A stretch of 64,000 nucleotides of DNA from Actinomycetota bacterium (GTDB taxonomy: Bacteria > Actinomycetota > Actinomycetes > S36-B12 > UBA10799): assembly GCA_020637055.1 (NCBI GenBank), contig JACJWR010000003.1:186001-250000 (forward strand), written 5' to 3'. Both the position numbers and the translations under genes were made by a program. Shown here one piece after another: positions 56,930-64,000 of this stretch (position 1 is its first letter; the number at the start of each line of letters is the position of its first letter). The notes beneath the pieces were generated by a model. It worked only from the letters and a program-made list of their open reading frames with translations. It had not been told where the DNA came from and ran no database searches.

Positions 56930-58516
56930 ATGAGCCTCGATGGATTTCCCCCCGTCAGTCGTCGGCAACTGCTACTCGGCGCAGGTGCTGCCGGTGTCGT
57001 GGCGGTAGCCGGATGCGCTCGCGACGAGGACGGCGAAACGGGCCAGTCAGGAAGTTCCCCAACGTCGAATGCCGCAGCGGGTAGTTCCACGGCTGAACTC
57101 TTCCCGCAGCCGGAGGTGCGCCAGGCCTCGCAAGGTGCGCTCGCCACCACGCTCACCTGTGCGTCGGGGACTGTGGACGCCGGCGGTCGAACAATCGCCG
57201 GGCACACCTACGAGGGTGCAACGCCAGGGCCGACACTCAAACTGAGCCCCGGCGACAATCTGCGGATCGGGTTGGTCAACAACCTGGACTCCTCAGCCGG
57301 CGGCAACGGTATGGGCAACGGCATGGGCGGCGGCAACGGCGGCGGCGGAGGCGGCGGGATGCAGATGGGTTCCGGCGCAGCGACGAACCTGCACACCCAC
57401 GGTCTGCACGTCTCGCCGGAGGGCAATCAGGACAACGTGTTCCTGATGGTCGAGCAGGGTCAGACACAGGACTACGACATCGCAATCCCGGAAAGCCACT
57501 GGGGCGGACTCAACTGGTATCACCCGCACCACCACGGCAATGTCTCGGTGCAGGTGCTCGGGGGGATGCAGGGAGCGCTGATCATCTCTGGTCCGCTCGA
57601 CGAGGTGCCGGAGGTAGCTGCGGTGACTGAGCAGGTGCTGGTGCTGCAGCGCCTGCAGGAAGGCCCCGCGATGATCGCTCGGATGTCGGCAATGCACGAC
57701 AACGCATTTCTCTCCGCAAACGGCAACCCCACTTTCGCCGTGAACGGCCAGGTGAATCCGCGCATCACGCTGCGTCCTTCACAGGTGCAGCGCTGGCGCT
57801 TGCTCAATGCTGATGCCATCGACTACTTCGACATGGCCCTGGTGGACGCCGATGGCGAAGACGTCCCCGGGGCGTTGCACATCCTGGCGTTCGATGGCAT
57901 CACCCTGCCGTCGGTGCGCACCGTGACTCGTCGACGAATGGTGCCCGGAAACCGACTGGAGGTGCTGGTGCAGATGCCCGACGTTCCAGGTGAAGTTCAG
58001 CTGGTGGGGCGGGCGGTGCCTGGTTTCGGGCAACCGGACATCGTCTTCGCCACCGTGGACGTCGCCGGCGATCCCGTCGACTCTGCCATTCCCGAGACCT
58101 TGCCGGCGCAACTCACCCCGATCGCCGCCGAGGAGGTGCGGACCCGCCGACGTGTTCAGTTCGGTTCGTTCACAAATGCCATGACGATCAACGGCGTCTC
58201 GTTCGACCAGGGCCCCGACGAGATGGAGATGGTCGTCGGGTCGGTGGAGGAGTGGACCATCGAGAACCTTTCGGATCAAGACCACGCATTTCACATCCAC
58301 ACCAACCCCTTCTGGGTTGTGGCCGAAGGGGGCGTGGAACTGAGCGAGCCTGCCTACTTCGACACCTATGCCATTCCCCCCGCCACCGGACCAGACTCCC
58401 CGGGCAGCCTCACGGTTCGGTTCCGGCCCACCCAGTTCACCGGCCGAATCGTGCAGCACTGCCACATCTTGCCGCACGAGGACGCAGGCATGATGGGCGT
58501 TGTGAGCCTCGTCTAG
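56930..58516 (+). CDS. multicopper oxidase with Gly/Met-rich insert
   Basis: Exported three-domain multicopper oxidase of 528 residues, of the type that oxidises Cu(I) or phenols. A twin-Arg signal (SRRQLLLGAGAAG) with a lipobox ending in Cys near residue 29 suggests Tat export of a folded copper lipoprotein. All copper ligands are present: HTHG (155-158), HPHHHG (198-203), HAFHIH (452-457) and HCHILPHEDAGMM (510-522). Residues about 124-149 form a Gly-rich insert with four Met, absent from most relatives, that could feed Cu(I). ATG 56930 is used since upstream sequence is not conserved. Confidence 0.92.
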   Translation: MSLDGFPPVSRRQLLLGAGAAGVVAVAGCARDEDGETGQSGSSPTSNAAAGSSTAELFPQPEVRQASQGALATTLTCASGTVDAGGRTIAGHTYEGATPGPTLKLSPGDNLRIGLVNNLDSSAGGNGMGNGMGGGNGGGGGGGMQMGSGAATNLHTHGLHVSPEGNQDNVFLMVEQGQTQDYDIAIPESHWGGLNWYHPHHHGNVSVQVLGGMQGALIISGPLDEVPEVAAVTEQVLVLQRLQEGPAMIARMSAMHDNAFLSANGNPTFAVNGQVNPRITLRPSQVQRWRLLNADAIDYFDMALVDADGEDVPGALHILAFDGITLPSVRTVTRRRMVPGNRLEVLVQMPDVPGEVQLVGRAVPGFGQPDIVFATVDVAGDPVDSAIPETLPAQLTPIAAEEVRTRRRVQFGSFTNAMTINGVSFDQGPDEMEMVVGSVEEWTIENLSDQDHAFHIHTNPFWVVAEGGVELSEPAYFDTYAIPPATGPDSPGSLTVRFRPTQFTGRIVQHCHILPHEDAGMMGVVSLV

Positions 58517-58682
58517 CTGGCGTCCCGCGGAGTGCTGAGTGCGCGGGTGACTGACGACCCGGCGGTGTCCGAAGAATCCATGTGGGTGTCCTCGCTTCGA
58601 CAGATGCCGATCGCGTTCTCCGCTATGGTGAAGGCGTCAGGTTGCGGCCCGACGGGCTTCTCTAGATCACATCAGGGACACG
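58517..58682. other. non-coding region after the multicopper oxidase
   Basis: About 165 bases without a gene on either strand. It presumably holds the promoter for the nuclease-helicase pair. No clear -35/-10 hexamers or operator can be named. Confidence 0.4.
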
Positions 58683-58719
58683 CCCCCACCCGCACGAAGT
58701 TATTCGTGCTGCGCGGGGG
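58683..58719 (+). promoter_or_regulatory. RBS-sequestering stem-loop before the nuclease-helicase gene
   Basis: Perfect 7-base stem GCACGAA (58692-58698) and TTCGTGC (58703-58709) with loop GTTA. It extends through an internal loop to CCCCC (58683-58687) paired with GGGGG (58715-58719). The G-run is the likely ribosome site for GTG 58725. Closing this stem would hide the site and so limit translation of both downstream genes. Confidence 0.55.
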
Positions 58720-58724
58720 TAGTT

Positions 58725-60605
58725 GTGCCACTCCTAAGGTCGTCGGCGGAGTCGCTACTTGAGCGGCTGCTCTCCGGCAGCGCAGTGCGCGCGATCTCTG
58801 AGCAGTACTCCTTCGACATCGGATACCGGCCAAGTGTGAGCGAGACTCGTTCCTGGGAGCGGTCACTGCCGGTGCTGGCCGCCGACTTGCGTGACGCCGG
58901 ACTCGGGCACGTCGAGGTGCTTGTCGAACATCGTCTCCCGCTCGCCAGCAAGCGAGCCGACGCTGTTCTATGCGGAGTGCACCCGCGCACCGGTGAGCCG
59001 TCGTTCGTGGTGGTCGAGCTCAAGCAGTGGACCCAGGCTGTGGCCAGTCCCGATGATCCGGGGCTGGTGCACATCGACCGCTACGGCGATCGGCCGGTGT
59101 TGCACCCGGCAGAGCAGGTCACCGGCTACGTCCACTACCTCACCGACTTCCTCCGGGCGCTTGAGCACAACCCGGAGTCGGTTCGGGGAGCCGCCTATCT
59201 GCACAATGCGAGCGAAGCTGGGGTGGCCAGCCTGAGGTTGATCGACGAAACCGACACCGGCAGGCTGTTCACCGGGGACCAGCGGGCCCAGTGGCTCGAG
59301 TACCTGACCTCCCTCCTAGGGCCTGCACCTGGAGCGCAGGCCGCTGACATCCTCTTGAACTCGGCGGTCGGGCCGAGTCGGCAGTTGATGAAAGTGGCAG
59401 CCGACGAGGTTCGGGAGCGCGAACAGTTCGTGCTGCTCGACGAACAGCAGGTGGCCTACCGACTCGTCATGCAAGCCGTCCGGCGGGCCAGGAACTCGGA
59501 TCACAAGTCGGTGATCGTGGTCGCGGGTGGACCGGGATCCGGAAAGAGCGTGATCGCGCTGTCGCTGCTCGGTGAACTGTTCCGAGAAGGCCACTCGGCA
59601 TTGCATGTGACCGGTTCGTCTGCCTTCACGGGGACCCTCCGACGTGTTGCCGGATCTCGCAACACCCGAGTTCAGAGGCTGTTCGGCTACTTCAACCAAC
59701 TGGGCGAGGTAGAGCCCAACTCCCTTGAGGTGCTGATCGCCGACGAGGCCCACCGAATCCGCCAGTCGAGCGCGAATCGATTCACCCGCCGAAATGCACG
59801 CACTGGGCGTCCCCAGGTTGACGAACTGATCGACGCCGCCCGCGTGCCAGTTTTCCTGCTTGACGAGCACCAGGTTGTGCGGCCGGGAGAGGTCGGCTCT
59901 GTCGCGTCGATCACCGCCGCGGCCCAGAGCCGTGGTTTGGAAGTCCAGATCGTCGAACTCGACGCGCAGTTCCGGTCGGGAGGATCGCGCGCCTACGAGG
60001 AATGGGTGTTGCGCCTGTTGGGACTTGCCGAAGGCGGACCGACGGCCTGGGATGGCGACGACAACTACGAGGTGGTCATCGCGGATTCACCGGAGCAGAT
60101 GGAGGCGTTGCTTCGAGAGAAGGCACGCGTAGGCTACGGGGCGCGAATGGCTGCCGGTTTCTGCTGGCCGTGGTCGAAGGCGGTTCGCGACCAGCCACTG
60201 GTGCCCGACGTGGCGATCGGTGAGTGGCGGCGACCCTGGAACAACCCCGAGTCCCGCCGCCGCGACGATGCACCGCCGCGGGAACTGTGGGCCACCGAAG
60301 ATGGCGGCTTCGACCAGGTCGGCTGCGTGTACACCGCCCAGGGGTTCGAGTACGACTGGTCGGGCGTGATCCTCGGACCCGACCTTGTGTGGCGAGACGG
60401 GAAGTTCGCCTCCGACGTGACTGCGTCAAGAGACCCCGCCTTCCGTGGCAAGGGCAGCGCGGGTTTCGACACCTTCGTCCGCAACGTCTACAAAGTGCTG
60501 CTGACCAGGGGGATGATGGGGACCGTGATCTACTCGACGGACCGGCCCACCCGCGACCTGCTTCACGACCTCGTGGACGGATCTTCAGAGGCGATTGGCA
60601 CATGA
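58725..60605 (+). CDS. PD-(D/E)xK nuclease - DUF2075 helicase fusion
   Basis: Protein of 626 residues. The N-terminal part (about 1-220) resembles a restriction-type nuclease: Asp79 in KRADAV and the ELK motif at 98-100 (FVVVELKQW), followed by Gln131 and Tyr135. The DUF2075 superfamily 1 helicase part (about 240-626) has Walker A GGPGSGKS (268-275), Walker B IADEAH (338-343), FLLDEHQV (377-384), AQFRSGG, and C-terminal YTAQGFEYDW and LLTRG. The active sites are intact. GTG 58725 follows GGGGGT. The stop overlaps the MazG-like gene (ATGA). The architecture suggests a role in DNA or RNA defence; target unknown. Confidence 0.85.
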   Translation: MPLLRSSAESLLERLLSGSAVRAISEQYSFDIGYRPSVSETRSWERSLPVLAADLRDAGLGHVEVLVEHRLPLASKRADAVLCGVHPRTGEPSFVVVELKQWTQAVASPDDPGLVHIDRYGDRPVLHPAEQVTGYVHYLTDFLRALEHNPESVRGAAYLHNASEAGVASLRLIDETDTGRLFTGDQRAQWLEYLTSLLGPAPGAQAADILLNSAVGPSRQLMKVAADEVREREQFVLLDEQQVAYRLVMQAVRRARNSDHKSVIVVAGGPGSGKSVIALSLLGELFREGHSALHVTGSSAFTGTLRRVAGSRNTRVQRLFGYFNQLGEVEPNSLEVLIADEAHRIRQSSANRFTRRNARTGRPQVDELIDAARVPVFLLDEHQVVRPGEVGSVASITAAAQSRGLEVQIVELDAQFRSGGSRAYEEWVLRLLGLAEGGPTAWDGDDNYEVVIADSPEQMEALLREKARVGYGARMAAGFCWPWSKAVRDQPLVPDVAIGEWRRPWNNPESRRRDDAPPRELWATEDGGFDQVGCVYTAQGFEYDWSGVILGPDLVWRDGKFASDVTASRDPAFRGKGSAGFDTFVRNVYKVLLTRGMMGTVIYSTDRPTRDLLHDLVDGSSEAIGT

Positions 60606-60967
60606 CTCTGGCCGAACTCACCGAGGCCCTGCGCGAATTCGCCGAGGAGCGCGATTGGGGGCAGTTCCACACCCCCAAGAATCTGGCCATGGCGCTCGCT
60701 GGGGAGGCAGGCGAACTCGTTGCGGAGTTCCAGTGGTTGACGGCCGAGGAGTCCGCCGATCTCAGCTCCGAGCAGCGCGCCAGCGTCGGCGAGGAGATGG
60801 CCGACGTGCTCATCTACCTGTGTCGCCTGGCGGACGTGACCGGCATTGACCTTCTCGCCGCCGCGTCGCAGAAACTCGAAGCCAACCGCGCTCGGTACTC
60901 CGTGGATGTGGCCCGCGGCAGCGCCCGCAAGGTTCCCAAGGAGCATGACCAGGCCTTTGGGGGCTGA
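60602..60967 (+). CDS. MazG-like nucleotide pyrophosphohydrolase
   Basis: All-alpha NTP pyrophosphohydrolase of 121 residues. The metal-binding set is EAGELVAEFQW (Glu-x-x-Glu) and EEMADVLIYLCRLAD (Glu-x-x-Asp); the fold is the four-helix dimer of the MazG/dCTPase superfamily. It probably hydrolyses a (d)NTP or an altered nucleotide to the monophosphate and pyrophosphate. ATG 60602 overlaps the helicase stop, giving tight coupling with the nuclease-helicase. Converges with htpX at 17 bases. Confidence 0.92.
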   Translation: MTLAELTEALREFAEERDWGQFHTPKNLAMALAGEAGELVAEFQWLTAEESADLSSEQRASVGEEMADVLIYLCRLADVTGIDLLAAASQKLEANRARYSVDVARGSARKVPKEHDQAFGG

Positions 60968-60983
60968 TGGTCGAAGTACGGGT

Positions 60984-61937
60984 CTAGGGACCCGGCTGGC
61001 CCAGCTGCGCCGCTGCCTTCGCGATGTTGTCGAGCCGTTGCTGCAGTGTCGGGTGGGTCGATAGCAGCCATGCCCATCTTGAGTTGGGGGCGGCCGCCGG
61101 GGCGAACGACAGGACGTCCATCGAACGTGCGACGCGCAGATCCTCGGCCGGGATCGCGTTGATGCCGGTGGTGATGCGGGTCAGGGCGTTCGCCAGGGCC
61201 TGTGGCTGTCCGGTGAGGAATACCGCGCCGCGGTCGGCGGCGAGTTCCCGGTAGCGCGACAGGGTGCGCAGCATCACGACATTCACCGCGTAGGTCACGC
61301 TCGACACGAGCAGCACCGCCACGGAGATCATGAAAAGGACCGCCAGCAGGTCGCCTTCCTTGTCGTCCTTGCTCTTGCGCCGCGGCTGCGCCGCGCCGGC
61401 GACGACGAAGGTGCCCGCGGCGGATACGGCCGAAATCTTCATGAGCAGCCCGGAAATCACGCTCGCCGTCGACGCCACCGTCATCACGATCACGTCGCGA
61501 TGGGCGATGTGGGCGAGTTCGTGCGCAGCAACTGCCTCGAACTCCTCAGCGGATAGCTGATTCAACAGGCCGGTGGTGAAACACACCAGCGACCTGTTCG
61601 GGGTCACCCCGGCGGCGAAGGCATTCGGCAGATCGGAGTGCTCGATAGCGATGCGCGGTTTGGGCATGTTCGCCAGCGCGCACAGACGGTCCATGTAGGC
61701 GTGCAACTCCGGTGCCTCTTCGGCGCTGACCACCTGGGCGCCGGTGACACTGACCACTAGTCGGTCGGCGAGCAGCGACTGCACCAGCACGGCCGAGACT
61801 GCGCAGGCGAGCACGAACCACCACGCAAGGCCAACCCAGATCAGTGCGATGACGATCGCCAGAAACACCGACGCGAGCAACCCCGCGGTGGCCCCGATCC
61901 GCACGTTCAAGCCATGATCCGGCGCATAGCGTGACAT
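60984..61937 (-). CDS. htpX: membrane M48 zinc metalloprotease HtpX
   Basis: Integral-membrane heat-shock protease of 317 residues that removes misfolded membrane proteins. Two N-terminal helices (about 18-38 and 40-58), the zinc motif HELAH at 139-143, a third ligand Glu in YRELAADRGA, and two further hydrophobic segments about 155-190 and 205-230. ATG 61937 begins MSRYAPDHG, the family-like start; upstream in-frame ATGs give unconserved leaders. It is divergent from the acyl-CoA synthetase with 160 bases between. Confidence 0.93.
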   Translation of the reverse strand: MSRYAPDHGLNVRIGATAGLLASVFLAIVIALIWVGLAWWFVLACAVSAVLVQSLLADRLVVSVTGAQVVSAEEAPELHAYMDRLCALANMPKPRIAIEHSDLPNAFAAGVTPNRSLVCFTTGLLNQLSAEEFEAVAAHELAHIAHRDVIVMTVASTASVISGLLMKISAVSAAGTFVVAGAAQPRRKSKDDKEGDLLAVLFMISVAVLLVSSVTYAVNVVMLRTLSRYRELAADRGAVFLTGQPQALANALTRITTGINAIPAEDLRVARSMDVLSFAPAAAPNSRWAWLLSTHPTLQQRLDNIAKAAAQLGQPGP

Positions 61938-62097
61938 CGATTTGTGACCCACGATCCCTCCCCAGGCAGAGCCGTCGCTCGGCTCGACACCACGATGCAT
62001 CAGACCTCCGACAACGCCGCGTGCCATCGAGGCCGGATCGGCGCTCGCCCCACCTTGCTAGGTTGGAGTCGAACAAGCCTCGACCCGGGAATCCGCG

Positions 62098-63670
62098 ATG
62101 AGCAACGAATCAAGCAGCCTTGAGCAGCTTCTTCACCTCGATTCCCCGACCCTGCCGGCGGAACTCGCGCAGCGCCCGGCGCTGCACTTCGAGGGGAGAG
62201 GTGATCCACTACGGATCCCTCTACCAGAAGGTGTGGCGAGCCGCCGCAGCGTTGCACGCCCAAGGGATCCGTCCCGGCGACCGGGTCGCATTGTGGATGA
62301 CGAATCGACCCGAACTGGTGGAGTGCTATCTCGGTTGCTTCCTTGCCGGGGCTGTGATCATGCCGGTGTTCAACAAGATGACCGAGCACGAGTTGCGCCC
62401 GCTGCTCGCCCACAGCTCACCCACGCTGTTGATCAGCGAACTCCAACTTCTCGGCACCATCGAATCGGCTACGCCTCTGGCGCCCGCAGTCTGGAGCGTT
62501 GATGGGGCTGCCTCGGGCGTCACCCATCCCAGCGGCGAGATCCTCGACTATCAATCGCTGATGGAGGTGGCGCGCCCGGAGCAGTTCTCACCGCCACACC
62601 TGACGGACGAGGCTGCCGCCTCCTTGATGTACACCTCGGGCACCACCGGCGAACCGAAAGGTGCGGTGCACCTGCGCCGCAATCACGCGGCGAACATCGC
62701 CAACCAGCACGCCCTCGTGCGGCAGGACCACAGCGACGAGGTTCTGGTGTTCCTGTCCGTCTGCCACACCTTCGGCTTCCTGCGGGCCCTGCTGCCGGCG
62801 TTGTCGGCGGGCAGCACAGTGGTGCTGCTGCGGCAGTTCGAGCCGGCGGCCGCGGTCGAAGCGTTGGCGGCGCATCCCATCACGCTGATGTACGGCCTGC
62901 CCGAGATGTATGTGCTGCTCCTCGACGAACTCGAGCATCATCCGCACTTGCACGTCGGCAGCCTGCGAAACGCGATGATCGCCGGCGATGCGGTGCCCCT
63001 TGCACTCCATCAGCGGTTCGGGATGCGGATGGGACTGCTTCTGCAAGAGGAATACGCCATGACCGAGACCATGATGATCGCGGCCAACCCGGTGGGTCGC
63101 GCCAAAGTCATCGGGTCGCTGGGGCGGGTGCTGCCCGGTATGGCGGTGCGGATTCGCGAGTCCGAGGGCACCCCGGCCTCACCCGGCGAGATCGGGGAGA
63201 TCGAGGTGCGGGGCAACACCGCCCTGAGTCACTACTTCCGCAACGAAGCAGCCAACGCAGAAGCCTTCGACGACGGATGGTTGCGCACCGGCGATCTCGG
63301 CTCGCTGGACGACCAGGGCAACCTCTGGTTCCGCGGTCGGATCAAGCAGATCATCGTGCACGGAGGGGAGAACATCGCCCCGGCCGAGGTCGAGGCGGCC
63401 TTCCACCGGCATCCGGAGGTGCTGGAGGTCGCCGTCATCGGAGTTCCGGATGCCACCTCCGGGCAACGCCTGGTCGCCTACGTCGCGACGACCGCGAAGT
63501 CCACCGTGAATGCCGAGGTCTTGTCCGCATTCGTCCGCGACTACATCGCCGACTTCAAGGTCCCCTCCGAGATCCTGCTGCTATCGGAACTCCCCACCGG
63601 GGAAACCGGCAAGATCGACCATGCTGCCCTGCTCCGGCGCTACCAAGCCGACCATCCCGCGAGTGGGTAG
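62098..63670 (+). CDS. AMP-binding acyl-CoA/carboxylate synthetase with N-terminal frameshift
   Basis: ANL-superfamily adenylate-forming enzyme, about 523 residues if joined. The body has MYTSGTTGEPKGAV (P-loop), YGLPEMY, EEYAMTE and GWLRTGDLGSLDDQGNLWF, and a catalytic Lys near GETGKIDHA; substrate unknown. The N-terminus is split: ATG 62098 reads SNESSSLEQLLHL and ends in ALHFEG, then frame +1 takes over with EVIHYGSLYQKVW near 62196. The junction GGGGAGAGG suggests one extra base. Either it is a sequencing error, a real lesion, or translation starts at GTG 62201. No terminator precedes the minus-strand regulator. Confidence 0.8.
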
Positions 63671-63711
63671 CTCCCGAACGGGAGGGGCGAGCCGACCCGA
63701 GAAGTACGCGT

Positions 63712-64000
63712 TCAGTTCACCAGCCCCGCACGGTGGGCGATGATCACTGCTTGAACGCGGTCTCGGGCGTGTAGTTTCATCAGAATCCGGCCGACGTGCG
63801 TCTTCGCGGTCGATTCGGCCACCACCAAACTGGCTGCGATCTCGGCGTTGGTCAGACCTTCCCCGATGAGGGTGAGGACCTCGAGTTCACGCTCGGTGAG
63901 GTAGGACAGATCCGCCGCTTGGGATTCGCCCGAGGAGCCGGCGGAGATCGCGGCCTCACGCCCCCTCGCGGCGACATCGGATGGCGCTGGTGCCTGCTCC
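63712..64000 (-). CDS. LuxR-type response regulator, C-terminal part (cut by window edge)
   Basis: Minus-strand gene entering from the right edge; only 95 residues are visible. They form a linker and a LuxR/GerE helix-turn-helix: [22 protein letters not shown], then [19 protein letters not shown], ending in HRAGLVN before TGA at 63712-63714. The receiver domain is expected beyond the window. It is a NarL-type regulator but separate from the one at 53.9 kb. Confidence 0.9.
   Translation of the reverse strand, partial: EQAPAPSDVAARGREAAISAGSSGESQAADLSYLTERELEVLTLIGEGLTNAEIAASLVVAESTAKTHVGRILMKLHARDRVQAVIIAHRAGLVN

Overview
The window is 64 kb of GC-rich DNA that is almost entirely coding. Many genes start with GTG, and ATGA or GTGA stop/start overlaps are common. 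The gene set points to a free-living actinomycete (Actinomycetota): a WS/DGAT acyltransferase, the Mec-CysO-CysM cysteine pathway, ClpS with DUF2017, DUF3151, DUF3618, DUF427, a PDGLE-type CbiN, and operators that look like Nur and DtxR/IdeR sites. The genus cannot be fixed from the sequence alone. No rRNA, CRISPR array, insertion sequence, integrase or phage gene was found. No gap between genes exceeds about 265 bases.

Layout. 1-5.5 kb: an alpha/beta hydrolase (5' end cut by the window edge), a convergent wax-ester/triacylglycerol synthase, then a persulfide-detoxification operon (rhodanese, persulfide dioxygenase-rhodanese fusion, TauE exporter) behind a perfect ATATACCCC-CT-GGGGTATAT palindrome. 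5.5-16.6 kb: an Ala/Ser-rich lipoprotein, a FUSC membrane protein, pyruvate phosphate dikinase, rpiA, tesB, and a crotonase-FIST-PAS/GGDEF/EAL overlapping set. 16.5-28.4 kb: a large glycosidase, a membrane Ser/Thr kinase, an alcohol dehydrogenase, two SDRs, an SRPBCC protein, the DUF2207-LemA pair and a class V PLP enzyme. 28.4-37.3 kb: clpS-DUF2017-mec-cysO-cysM-acyltransferase-murI-MBL-rph-rdgB. This matches the Mycobacterium Rv1331-Rv1341 neighbourhood, except that a TetR/epimerase pair with twin operators sits between the MBL gene and rph, and an acyltransferase replaces the rhomboid gene. 37.3-43.2 kb: an odd short tRNA with a UAG anticodon, a peroxiredoxin, a CbiMNQO metal importer behind a Nur-box-like palindrome, a Mn-type superoxide dismutase behind a DtxR/IdeR-like box, and tRNA-Lys. 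43.4-56.4 kb: a 1279-residue secreted subtilase with three C-terminal repeats, oligoribonuclease, the 5-oxoprolinase genes (pxpA-pxpB fused, pxpC), tRNA-His, a membrane protein with a secreted lipase, and a NarL-type two-component system. 56.4-64 kb is accessory-looking: a broken orphan antitoxin, a multicopper oxidase with a Gly/Met-rich insert, a nuclease-helicase (DUF2075) translationally coupled to a MazG-like pyrophosphohydrolase, HtpX, an acyl-CoA synthetase with an N-terminal frameshift, and a partial LuxR regulator.

How the parts connect. Sulfur handling appears twice: persulfide oxidation at 2.4-5 kb and thiocarboxylate-dependent cysteine synthesis at 29-31 kb. Oxidative-stress and metal control is clustered at 38-43 kb. 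The FIST/GGDEF/EAL pair and oligoribonuclease suggest a complete c-di-GMP to pGpG to GMP route. The best candidate for a little-described system is the nuclease-helicase/MazG pair at 58.7-61.0 kb, whose ribosome binding site appears to lie in a stem-loop. The short UAG tRNA and the triple-repeat protease are the next most unusual items.
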